DNA of 64,000 bases from Oligoflexales bacterium. GTDB lineage: Bacteria > Bdellovibrionota_B > Oligoflexia > Oligoflexales > RGVZ01. The DNA lies in NCBI GenBank assembly GCA_947494335.1, contig CANLUT010000001.1:1109649-1173648 (forward strand), given 5' to 3'. Shown here piece after piece: positions 1-7,973 of the stretch (the first letter of the stretch is position 1; every line of letters begins with the position of its first letter). Under the pieces are notes generated by a model, which worked only from the letters and a program-made list of their open reading frames with translations, made no database searches and was not told the origin of the DNA. Both the position numbers and the translations under genes were made by a program.

Positions 1-2850
1 AAATGAGCAGGTCGAGCAATCGGATGGATCGGCCGCGAACGTCTGTGTCAACTTAATCTCGCGCAGTCGGGACGCCCAGCGTCTCTCCACAGCAGCAAAG
101 GCGTCTACAAGTGAGGCCGGTTTATTTCGTTTACTGAGTAATCCCTTGCTTATGAGATCGTTTTTAGCAGTCTCACCGATAGCAACAAAGGTAGGTTTAC
201 CGTCCGTTAAATTTAAATACCCGGCGGTCATGACATCAATCGCAGGCTGGACGGATGATGTAGAACCTCCAAGTCCAGTCATTGACAGTGCCTTTGCATA
301 AAGCGGCAATTGGGGCTCAAGCCCTTCGGCAACCATGCGGGTTTTCGGCACAGTCGAGGTTTTGTAGTCCATGATCAGCGGACCTGCTTCGGGACTTCGA
401 TGAAGCACATCGATACTGCCGTGCAGCTCAATCTCCATGTCATCAATCATCATTGCGAGTTTATTTGATTTTCCAAATTCGACTTCTGTTGTGACAAGGT
501 CTGGATCCCAGCCTTTCTCGAACAAGACCTGCCAATAGTTGGCGATCGTTTGCCAACCGCTTCCATTCATGTGTTGGAATTGTGCGGTTCTGGCTAAATC
601 TTCTGGAATGATGGAGCGTGCAATGGCATCCAAACGTTCGTGGGCCCAAGCTCCAAAGGCGGAGACTAATTTTGGATGATGTCGCCATTGCAATCTTGGC
701 TCGAGATCTGGGAGATCCTCTTTTGCAAAGAATAACTCCAAAACTTTATGGAGCAGGTTACCAGTGCTCAGATGGCTGCGGTCTTCCGGTAGTTCGATGG
801 ACTCAAGGCGGCGGCAATGAAGCAAATATCGATAGGGGCACCAGATCAGATGGCGCAGCCTCGATGCCGACATCGAGCTGATTAGGCGCCCCGCATCCTG
901 AACCTTTCCCTCGCAATCCGTATTAGTGGAAAGCGTTAAAATATCGAATAGGGGCTCCTGCTCCTTGTTACATAGGATCGATGCGGCCTTTTCCCCGGGG
1001 TCTATGATCCGCGGCTCGATTTTGCTCGCAAGCATTTCAATCCATCGAGAGCGAATTAAAGGCTTTTCTGCGTCCCATTGAGCGTAGGTCAATTCGACAG
1101 CCTCTAAGCGACTGGTCAGCAAGTGGAATGTTGTGTCTTCAAGGGATTCAAGATCTTTCCAAGCAGGAAGCCCCATGGCCCGTCGCATTTGATTGTCGAT
1201 GAGGCTATCGCGCGGAAGACCCTGCGGAAAGCTTCCTTCAGTACAACCTAGAATAAAAACGGCAGAAAATGGTATGTAGCGAGCCTCCGTCAGACCGATA
1301 ACCTGCAGCCCACTGAGGGGCTCTCCCTTGTCCCGCAGGCTTTCCTGACTAGCCATGCGGTAAACGTTAGCTAAAAATTTAGACCAGTCCGCTGAAGTGT
1401 ATTGACGAATGACGTCCAACTGGACCACCTGTTTGACGGCTTTGTCAAAGGCTTCAGACCAAGGCTCCTCTTGGGTTGAGCTATCGCTAGTGGATAATGC
1501 TTTCATTAGGCTTACGACCGTATTTAAAAGACGCTGACTCGCAGCCTCGATATCCGTATCCGGTGATCGGAAGCACCAATGAACGGCCTCTTTGATGTAA
1601 TTTGCCGAAGCCGCATCGATGCGACGTTCGAAATAGCGGATGACGTCATCACCAAAGCGGCCAAACGCAGGAAGATTTTTTAGCTCACGTTGAAATGCGG
1701 AGTCATCGAATCCCGTCGGAGCATTAAAAAGATTCTTGGTGATAGAGCTCAAAATATATTGTGCAAATCCATGAATTTCGTTACCGCGACCTAAACTTGT
1801 CACAAGACGAAACCACCGACCAACTTGGCTTTGGGACCATGAAGTGGCCAATGGCATGTTGATCGGAACATTTAACGACGAACTCAAAGCGCTTATAGCA
1901 GGCCCGTACGTTTCCTCATCGGGAACGATCACTGCGATATCATGGGCAGGCATGCCTTCATCAATGAGGCGCTGGACAGACTTTAAAACATAAGTCACCT
2001 CGTGGGTGATATCTGTGCAGCCTGTAATCTTGCGCACGCCTTTGGCCCATGAGCCTTGCGACTCAGACGAGGCCTTTAGTCCAATGCTTTGGCGTAAATC
2101 GGCCAAAGGAGACGTCAGGGAGGTGGGTGTCGGCTCATCTAACCAGACGGATACCGGGTCAAGGGCTGCTAGAGATCTGAGACATTTGCTCTCTACTGGA
2201 GGTAAAGATGTCAATCCGGCAATCAAGATTTTTCCTGGTGGTAAACTAGCAAGTTTTCTATCAGGCGCCGCTTCCACCCAATTGTAGACAGCTTGGCTGC
2301 GAGAGGTCTCTTTGGTCGTCCACTGAAATTTCGATAGCGTATGCTGGTAGTCTTCAAGCGCATTGAAAACGTCGTCGACGCGTTGTTTAAGTTGTTCGTA
2401 GGCTTCGCCTTGGCGGCGCCAATCATCTGCCAAGTATTGTTTCAGCCGTTCTTTAGCGGCGTACTCATCGCCACTGCGAGCAAGCTCGGCAGCGAGGTGA
2501 ACCAATTCGTGAGCATGCCGGGTGTTTGTGTGAAGTGGGCGCGGGGATTGACTGGCGCGCTGCGTAAGAACATGCTCCATGATCAGTTCACACTGAGAAC
2601 TAACCATAACCAAGTTTTCGTTATGATACTCAACAATGATTTCAGACAAAAATCGATCCCAAGTCCAGAGACGAGGGAGAAACGCTGTTCCATTATCAAT
2701 GAGAGCGAGCTCTCTGCTGAGATAAAGACATAGCCGTTGCGTTGGAAGGACTAGATTGACATCGGCGCGCAATGGGCCGGGCGGGAGTGCTTTTGATAAC
2801 TCCGCAATTAAGCATGTTCCAGATGGCAGGGATCGGTGTCCATTCAACAT
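1..2850 (-). CDS. addB: AddB-type helicase-nuclease subunit, PD-(D/E)XK family (partial, runs off left edge)
   Basis: A continuous minus-strand frame starts at ATG 2850 and is still open at base 1, giving 950 residues without the C-terminus. The N-terminus has an AddB-like pattern (VNLVLPTQRLCLYL, then FLPRLWTWDRFL, about residues 31-68), followed by an inactivated-helicase-like body. The nuclease domain is clear: CPYRY at 671, GNLLH with its His near 701, GSIDV with Asp814, DYK with Asp828 and Lys830, and QLPLYA at 847-852, the usual order of RecB-family nuclease motifs. AddB works with AddA in resecting double-strand breaks for recombination; addA would be expected just outside the window to the left. 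The ATG has only a weak ribosome site, so the exact start is uncertain. An orphan RecB-like nuclease is the alternative. Confidence 0.85.
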   Translation of the reverse strand, partial: MLNGHRSLPSGTCLIAELSKALPPGPLRADVNLVLPTQRLCLYLSRELALIDNGTAFLPRLWTWDRFLSEIIVEYHNENLVMVSSQCELIMEHVLTQRASQSPRPLHTNTRHAHELVHLAAELARSGDEYAAKERLKQYLADDWRRQGEAYEQLKQRVDDVFNALEDYQHTLSKFQWTTKETSRSQAVYNWVEAAPDRKLASLPPGKILIAGLTSLPPVESKCLRSLAALDPVSVWLDEPTPTSLTSPLADLRQSIGLKASSESQGSWAKGVRKITGCTDITHEVTYVLKSVQRLIDEGMPAHDIAVIVPDEETYGPAISALSSSLNVPINMPLATSWSQSQVGRWFRLVTSLGRGNEIHGFAQYILSSITKNLFNAPTGFDDSAFQRELKNLPAFGRFGDDVIRYFERRIDAASANYIKEAVHWCFRSPDTDIEAASQRLLNTVVSLMKALSTSDSSTQEEPWSEAFDKAVKQVVQLDVIRQYTSADWSKFLANVYRMASQESLRDKGEPLSGLQVIGLTEARYIPFSAVFILGCTEGSFPQGLPRDSLIDNQMRRAMGLPAWKDLESLEDTTFHLLTSRLEAVELTYAQWDAEKPLIRSRWIEMLASKIEPRIIDPGEKAASILCNKEQEPLFDILTLSTNTDCEGKVQDAGRLISSMSASRLRHLIWCPYRYLLHCRRLESIELPEDRSHLSTGNLLHKVLELFFAKEDLPDLEPRLQWRHHPKLVSAFGAWAHERLDAIARSIIPEDLARTAQFQHMNGSGWQTIANYWQVLFEKGWDPDLVTTEVEFGKSNKLAMMIDDMEIELHGSIDVLHRSPEAGPLIMDYKTSTVPKTRMVAEGLEPQLPLYAKALSMTGLGGSTSSVQPAIDVMTAGYLNLTDGKPTFVAIGETAKNDLISKGLLSKRNKPASLVDAFAAVERRWASRLREIKLTQTFAADPSDCSTCSF

Positions 2851-2970
2851 AGATGGCAGTATGCCTAAAACAAATCACCAATTCCTTAAAAAACACGCCG
2901 AGGAGCTGATTTAATTGCCGCCCAATAACCCATTAAAGCTGGCATGTTACAAGAGCTTGTCAGACCCTGG

Positions 2971-3058
2971 CGACAGTGTCCGAAGACTCGGATGTGTTGC
3001 GCGTGAGAGGTTCTAGAGGCCCCCTCCCAAAATAAACTCTCAGTTCGCAACACTGTAA
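2971..3058. ncRNA. Candidate structured RNA (nested hairpins)
   Basis: The gap between the CBS gene and addB is not protein-like but folds well. ACAG (2973-2976) pairs with CTGT (3053-3056); inside it is a small hairpin TCCGA/TCGGA (2979-2983 with 2988-2992), then a 7-bp stem TGTTGCG/CGCAACA (2995-3001 with 3046-3052) continuing into TGAGAG/CTCTCA (3004-3009 with 3037-3042). Read on the minus strand the small hairpin lies on the 3' side next to a long rod, which recalls 6S RNA, but the conserved 6S bubble sequences were not recognised. The strand is not settled. A cis-acting leader of addB is another possibility. Confidence 0.35.
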
Positions 3059-3066
3059 ATAGTAAA

Positions 3067-3118
3067 GGCAGGGGTAAGCCGGTTCGTTAGCCCCCTTCAG
3101 GACTGGTTTATCCCTGCC
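3067..3118. terminator. Long inverted repeat, possible terminator of the CBS-domain gene
   Basis: A 16-bp stem is formed by 3067-3082 and 3103-3118 with a 20-nt loop. On the plus strand all 16 positions pair if G-U pairs are allowed; on the minus strand four become A-C mismatches. It follows the CBS gene stop by about 35 nt and a weak T-rich stretch (CCTTTACTATTT) follows on the minus strand. It may end transcription from 4000 or be the last hairpin of a plus-strand RNA that includes 2971-3058. Confidence 0.4.
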
Positions 3119-3151
3119 GACCTAATTTTCCGGTCACTAATTGGATTGGCG

Positions 3152-4000
3152 TTACTTTTTGGAGAGACTTGGCATGTGCCACTTGTTGAGAATCAGCCAC
3201 GATAGGTAACTAATGTCTATGGGCTTCATCGCAATCTCTTGTCGCTCCTGATCCATATATTTTTTGAAGACTGGTATCAGACTTGGTTTTGAGGTCGTAA
3301 GAATCAGATGGAACTTTGCCTTTACAGCAACAGGAATCAGATTGTGAATATCTTTATCAGCGTAGCCATCCATATCGAGGATCAACGTAAACTTCTCGGC
3401 GTTATGATCGCTGGCGAACTGATGCAGATCAGTCACCTCCCTTGTGTCAAAGCCAAGCTTATTAAATAACGCAACGTAACTATTTGTGAAGCTGCGCGTA
3501 CTTGTGAGTACGCCAACCGTTGGCTTTGATGTCGTTTTGGCGGGAGCTTGCGCCTGCTTTCTGTCTTTATCTTCCAACATATAAAATCGCGCGACATCGG
3601 TGATGCTGATAATACCCACAAGGTTGTCTCTCTTGGCCTCCTTCGCAGAAAGAACGGGGAAATGGCGAATGCGCTGCTCCAGGTGTAGCTTCACGATTTG
3701 TTCGCGGAAATCCTCGAGCTGCACAAATGCGACAGGTCTAGTCATGATCGTTGAAACCGTTCTTGTGAGCTTGTCCCCCATATCGAGTAGGGTAAATTTG
3801 CGGACGATGTCGCGCTCGGTAATTATTCCGACAATTTGCCCGTTGGGCTCCTCTACAAGGACGCTCGAGATATTGTTTTTAATCATTTCCAGGACCACAT
3901 CCTGTATGAGCGCATCCTGGTTTACGAAAACCACATTGCTATTAATGAGCTTTTGACCAGGTTTATGTGTGGATTCTTTAGATGGTAGTGGCTCACTCAT
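3152..4000 (-). CDS. CBS-pair protein with C-terminal receiver-like domain
   Basis: 282 residues, no signal peptide, so cytoplasmic. Two CBS motifs form a Bateman module (about residues 19-78 and 83-145; GIITERDIVRKF and GIISITDVARFY are typical), a fold that usually binds adenine nucleotides as an energy or redox sensor. After an Ala/Thr/Lys linker, residues 160-282 look like a response-regulator receiver: GVLTSTRSF at the first strand, LILDMDG with Asp209/Asp211 at the phospho-acceptor position, LTTS at the conserved Thr/Ser, and Lys259 in MKP. The usual acidic pair after strand 1 is missing, so phosphorylation is doubtful. It follows the M28 peptidase gene by 19 nt and probably shares its transcript. 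The target is unknown and no output domain is visible. Confidence 0.8.
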   Translation of the reverse strand: MSEPLPSKESTHKPGQKLINSNVVFVNQDALIQDVVLEMIKNNISSVLVEEPNGQIVGIITERDIVRKFTLLDMGDKLTRTVSTIMTRPVAFVQLEDFREQIVKLHLEQRIRHFPVLSAKEAKRDNLVGIISITDVARFYMLEDKDRKQAQAPAKTTSKPTVGVLTSTRSFTNSYVALFNKLGFDTREVTDLHQFASDHNAEKFTLILDMDGYADKDIHNLIPVAVKAKFHLILTTSKPSLIPVFKKYMDQERQEIAMKPIDISYLSWLILNKWHMPSLSKK

Positions 4001-4019
4001 TGATTTACTTCCTGAAAAT

Positions 4020-5648
4020 TTAATTTTTTCGTAACCGCATGCGTCGCATTGCGATCATTTTGCCGTCAGCTGCATATGCTGAAACCCGCCAGATATCGTT
4101 TTCTGCGATCGCAACGTCCTCAGCAGAGACGAAAAAGGCGCGACCAGATTTTTGCGTAGCTAGTGCTGTATCAGTCATCATGCTTTGACAGCCCATTTCC
4201 GTACCAGAGACGATTTTGCAAAACTCAACACTGGCCGCCGTCTCGCTAACCGAGGCGACTAGCCTGTCGCCTCCATTGCTTCCTGTTAATGCAGCCAACC
4301 GGATATCGCCCGACGTTGCTTGTTGAGCAGCCCACTCCGTAGCAGAGTCACTAACAGCTGCCGTGTAGCCCGCCTCGTGGCTTAGAAACGCAAGTGCAAG
4401 TTTTGTGAAACGCGCGGCCAGTGTGAAGTTCAGACGGCCAACGAGGTCTTCAATGGTGTGTAAGGCTCGGTTATAGTCGTTCGGGTTTTCGAAGGCAAAA
4501 GCGGCATGGTATCCCTGATTGGTCCATGATTTATGATCTGATGTTCCAGGCGACAGCGCTCCACTCTTCCAAGTGCCTCCAAGATAGATGGAGATCAAAT
4601 CTTTTAGGTGGCGAACCAGTACAGGGCTGGTATCAGTTGTAATAATATGAATTGTTTCGTCATTAAGGATCGATGAGTAGCCGATCATATCCAGTTGCAG
4701 CATCGAAACAATGGTGGAGCCCGCATTTTTGCGCTTACCTGCAATATCAGCGCTACCAATGAGGCCGACCTCCTCGGCTGCGTAGGCATGAAGCTCGACA
4801 TTTCTTTTAAACAGCATGTTCTTAGCTTTTATCAAGCGCAAAATCTCTGTAAGAGCAGCAACACCTGAGGCATCATCATCAGCCCCTGGTGCCTGACTTT
4901 GGTCGCTGCGATTGATCGAATCCAAATGCGCGCCCAGGACAACGGTTTCTGTTGAGGCCGTCGAGGCCGGAATTTTAGCGATTACGCTTTTTTGACTGGT
5001 ACCAGTATGTGACTCTTGTGTGACGGAAGCGCCGGACGGAAGCAAAGCCTGCCAACTCGCATAGATCGCATCAGAGGGTATATTTGGGGATGTATCGGCA
5101 TGATAGCGTGTGGACTGGTTTTGAAGCGTCAACGTCGTGGCTTTGATGTTCTCACTTGAGACATCACTCAGAATGCTAGTGATGGAGCTTGACTTAACAC
5201 TTGTCGGAACGAGAGGGGAGGCTGCATTTCCGCGAGTCAAGGTCGCTAAATTTGTTTGCGGATCTAAGATCTCGAGTGCACCACAGGCACCGATGTCTTC
5301 ATGCGCCAGCGCAGCTAAGTCATCACGTTCTGCGGAGGAATTGACAGTGAGTATAGCTCGACCAACGCGAGTTTCCGGGGACGAAAAATAGGCAAAGGTG
5401 CGCGGGTCATGCAGAAGAGATTTCGCGTAATCTGATCCAGGATGAAAACTAACCATAACCAGTTTTGATTTGTTATTTAAAAAAATGTTTTTAGCGCTTT
5501 CCTGAAATAAGAAACTTCTTCCAGTATTAGACCAGGAACCCAACACTAGAGAAAAACGAAGCACTCCTTCGTCGGGGACGCCGCTTATTGTCAAACAAGA
5601 TAAAACGAGGACAATGTAGCCAACTGAACTTGGGAAAAAACGTTTCAA
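4020..5648 (-). CDS. Secreted M28-family zinc aminopeptidase
   Basis: 542 residues with an N-terminal signal segment (about residues 8-25). The M28 di-zinc site is complete by eye: His241 and Asp243 (GAHLDS), Asp257 (PGADDDASG), catalytic Glu292/293 (AEEVG), Asp320 (QLDMIGY), SDH at 370-372 and a candidate last zinc His at 397. Such enzymes remove N-terminal residues from peptides in the periplasm or medium. About 200 residues before the catalytic domain and about 110 after it are not recognised. The start is TTG at 5648, which overlaps the TGA of the upstream mini-lipoprotein gene (TTGA), so coupled translation is likely and supports this unusual start. The CBS/receiver gene follows in the same direction. 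Confidence 0.88.
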   Translation of the reverse strand: MKRFFPSSVGYIVLVLSCLTISGVPDEGVLRFSLVLGSWSNTGRSFLFQESAKNIFLNNKSKLVMVSFHPGSDYAKSLLHDPRTFAYFSSPETRVGRAILTVNSSAERDDLAALAHEDIGACGALEILDPQTNLATLTRGNAASPLVPTSVKSSSITSILSDVSSENIKATTLTLQNQSTRYHADTSPNIPSDAIYASWQALLPSGASVTQESHTGTSQKSVIAKIPASTASTETVVLGAHLDSINRSDQSQAPGADDDASGVAALTEILRLIKAKNMLFKRNVELHAYAAEEVGLIGSADIAGKRKNAGSTIVSMLQLDMIGYSSILNDETIHIITTDTSPVLVRHLKDLISIYLGGTWKSGALSPGTSDHKSWTNQGYHAAFAFENPNDYNRALHTIEDLVGRLNFTLAARFTKLALAFLSHEAGYTAAVSDSATEWAAQQATSGDIRLAALTGSNGGDRLVASVSETAASVEFCKIVSGTEMGCQSMMTDTALATQKSGRAFFVSAEDVAIAENDIWRVSAYAADGKMIAMRRMRLRKN

Positions 5649-5824
5649 GGTTGTTCAAACCTCCAACTGCCTTTTTCATAGTCAGACTGACCATCCCAGT
5701 CTGCAGGTATCAAGGCTGAAGGATCCGGTCCACTTGTGCGTTTAGATGTCCCGCATCGAAGCAACGTCACAGATGCTGCCAGCGCAGTTCCAAGCATAAA
5801 TAAATAGATTTTTCGGTGTCGCAT
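5645..5824 (-). CDS. Small predicted lipoprotein, coupled to M28 peptidase
   Basis: A 59-residue frame from ATG 5824 to TGA 5645-5647. The N-terminus is a lipoprotein signal: basic start MRHRK, hydrophobic stretch YLFMLGTALAASVTLL and Cys24 in LLRCG. The mature part is short, polar and acidic and ends WRFEQP. Its stop overlaps the TTG start of the peptidase gene, so both are probably translated from one message. The nearest AGGAG is 19 nt upstream, too far to be convincing, so the ribosome site is unclear. Function unknown; an accessory or anchoring role for the peptidase is a guess from position only. Confidence 0.6.
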   Translation of the reverse strand: MRHRKIYLFMLGTALAASVTLLRCGTSKRTSGPDPSALIPADWDGQSDYEKGSWRFEQP

Positions 5825-5852
5825 GACCGAAATTGTAACAAATCTCCTTCAT

Positions 5853-5882
5853 TTGGACAAAATTCTGCATTTAATCTATAGT
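5853..5882 (+). promoter_or_regulatory. Probable sigma70 promoter of sppA
   Basis: TTGGAC at 5853-5858 and TATAGT at 5877-5882 with an 18-nt spacer, about 50 nt before the sppA start and in an AT-rich gap between divergent genes. Recognised by similarity to TTGACA/TATAAT only. Confidence 0.55.
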
Positions 5883-5932
5883 TTTTATTCGGTTTTGCTT
5901 TCTTAACACCATGAATCAGGAGCCTCGACGCC

Positions 5933-7798
5933 GTGAGTGATTGGAACTCTGAAGATACCCGTAGTCTTCCTCCCGAAAGACAAAATTTTATTGTGCGCTG
6001 GTCAAGTCGACTGTTTGCATGGCTGCGCAATGCTCTTGCCATATTTGGTCTCGTGGCCGTGGTGATCCCTTTGATCATCGTGTGGAGCTTCTTCCGCATG
6101 ACCGATGCACAAAAACCAGCGAAGATAGCCATCAAAGACACTGGCAAACCAGCAACACTGTGGCTGGCTCTCAATGCTCCGATCATGGAACACGAGCCAA
6201 GGTTTGGTGAATCGTTTTTCCGCGAAATTTTCGGTCGTGAAGAAGGGATTTATCTACCGACCATTAGGTCAGCACTTCGCAAAGCCTCTGCTGACAAGGG
6301 TATCAAGGATGTTCAGGTCGCTTTGGATGGTGTGTCAGGCAGTGCTGCGGACCTCGAAGAATTGCGTCAAATGATTTTGGACTTCAAGGCTAGCGGAAAG
6401 CCAACGCATAGCTGGGTCGCCCATCTCGACAATGCAGCATTGATGATTGCAAGTGCGACCGATCAGATCAGTCTTAATCCTGTGGCTGAAGTGTCCCTTC
6501 CTGGCCCGGCGTTTCCAATGACCTATTTTGGAGATGCCTTGCGGAGGCTAGGTGTTGAGATGCAGGTCGTACGGACAGGTAAGTTCAAAAGTGCTTTCGA
6601 ACCTTTCATTGCAAACGAACCGAGCCCCGAAAGCCGTGAAGCATTGTTATCTGTTGAGGGTAGTCTTCGCGATCACCTGGTCAAGAACGTCGCCCAGGGA
6701 CGTAAGAAACAAGATAGCGAGGTCTTTCTTTGGTTTAAAGAAAGCTTTTTCACTCCGGCAAAGGCTAAAGAAATGGGAATAGTCGATGACCTTGCCTACA
6801 TGCCGACAATCGACCTAAAAGACCCTCAAAATGTTCTTGCTGAGGACTATGATGCGGACGAATCGATTACCGCCAAGCTCAGCAAAGGTTATAGCCTAAG
6901 ACCTGATGAGGGACTTGGATTCATCGAGGCCGTAGGTCAGATCGTCTCCTCTGCTGACGGAGAAAGCGCGATTACTCCTGACGACATGGAGCAAGAATTA
7001 AACTGGGCGCTAAATGACGATAACGTCAAAGCCGTGATTCTACGAATATCGAGCCCGGGTGGAAGTGCATCCGTCGCAGATTTCATATGGGACCGCGTAA
7101 AAACACTAAATGAGAAAAAACCGGTTGTTGTGAGTATGGGTTCGGTAGCGGCATCAGGTGGCTACTATATCGCAGCGGGTGCAAACAAAATCTTTGCTGA
7201 TCCGTCAACCATCACAGGATCTATTGGCGTCATTGGCATGCTGCCAAGTCTAGACGGCATGAAAGACAAGTGGGGCGTGAGCTTCCACACTATTACACAG
7301 TCAAATCGTGGTGCCGTTCTTGGAATGAAAAAGATGACTTCATCTGACCAATCCTATCTCCAAGCTACTGTTGAAGATGTTTATCGCACGTTTAAGTCCC
7401 GGGTAGCCGATGGTCGTAAGATGTCCATGGAAAAAGTCGAATCTTTGGCTCAAGGTCGCATTTACACGGGTGCGCAGGCTAAGGACCATGGCCTCGTTGA
7501 TGAACTGGGCGGATTAAAGGAAGCATTTCAGTACGCAAAAAAGGTGGCGGGTTTGGATGAAAACCGCCTGTATCCGATTCATCGTTTTCAACCGGAAGAG
7601 TTCTCTCTAAGTGATTGCTTTACAAGTTTGAGCAAGATTCGCAAATGCTTCCGCCGTCACGGTAGTCTCATGAGGACAAATATCACGGAAAGTTTGCTTG
7701 ATGATGAAGTTCGTGACGTTCTTAAGTTACAGCGCGTCGCAAAAGCAGCCAAAGAGTCTCGTGTTATGGCTATCTTGCCGGTCACTCCGAAGCTTTAA
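5933..7798 (+). CDS. sppA: Signal peptide peptidase SppA, 67K type
   Basis: 621 residues, the length of the long two-domain SppA. One membrane anchor lies at about residues 32-54, with the rest facing the periplasm, where SppA cuts up released signal peptides. The split catalytic dyad is present: Lys219 in FKSAFEPF in the N-terminal half and Ser408 in VAASGGYYIA in the C-terminal half, close to Lys209/Ser409 of the E. coli enzyme. The second half also has GSIGVIG. The start is GTG 5933, preceded by CAGGAGCC at good spacing. It stands alone, divergent from the mini-lipoprotein/M28/CBS genes, with its own promoter. A short C-terminal tail beyond the protease core is not recognised. Confidence 0.95.
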   Translation: MSDWNSEDTRSLPPERQNFIVRWSSRLFAWLRNALAIFGLVAVVIPLIIVWSFFRMTDAQKPAKIAIKDTGKPATLWLALNAPIMEHEPRFGESFFREIFGREEGIYLPTIRSALRKASADKGIKDVQVALDGVSGSAADLEELRQMILDFKASGKPTHSWVAHLDNAALMIASATDQISLNPVAEVSLPGPAFPMTYFGDALRRLGVEMQVVRTGKFKSAFEPFIANEPSPESREALLSVEGSLRDHLVKNVAQGRKKQDSEVFLWFKESFFTPAKAKEMGIVDDLAYMPTIDLKDPQNVLAEDYDADESITAKLSKGYSLRPDEGLGFIEAVGQIVSSADGESAITPDDMEQELNWALNDDNVKAVILRISSPGGSASVADFIWDRVKTLNEKKPVVVSMGSVAASGGYYIAAGANKIFADPSTITGSIGVIGMLPSLDGMKDKWGVSFHTITQSNRGAVLGMKKMTSSDQSYLQATVEDVYRTFKSRVADGRKMSMEKVESLAQGRIYTGAQAKDHGLVDELGGLKEAFQYAKKVAGLDENRLYPIHRFQPEEFSLSDCFTSLSKIRKCFRRHGSLMRTNITESLLDDEVRDVLKLQRVAKAAKESRVMAILPVTPKL

Positions 7799-7973
7799 TT
7801 TCATATTGCATGTCGGGGGCACTATTTCTGCGGGCGTTCGGAGTAGAAGCCAACCGCAAAGTTGGTAACTGCCGTACAGTCAAGCCTGAATTGTCGCCAG
7901 GTAAGGGGCTTCCCGCAGTGCCTGGCCGGACTTGGTGCTATTCAGCTTGTTGCGTTTGGCAAGGTGTCAGGTG

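Noticed and set aside
461-2896. Several short frames on both strands in the left 2.9 kb
   Set aside because: They lie in other frames of the continuous AddB-type reading frame, which has clear nuclease motifs.
2971-3118. Naming the folded region 6S, SRP or tmRNA
   Set aside because: Only the general shape is similar; the family's conserved sequence blocks were not found.
7810-7973. Small plus-strand frame after sppA
   Set aside because: No ribosome site, it runs into the antisense of the repeat lipoprotein, and the sequence reads like intergenic DNA.
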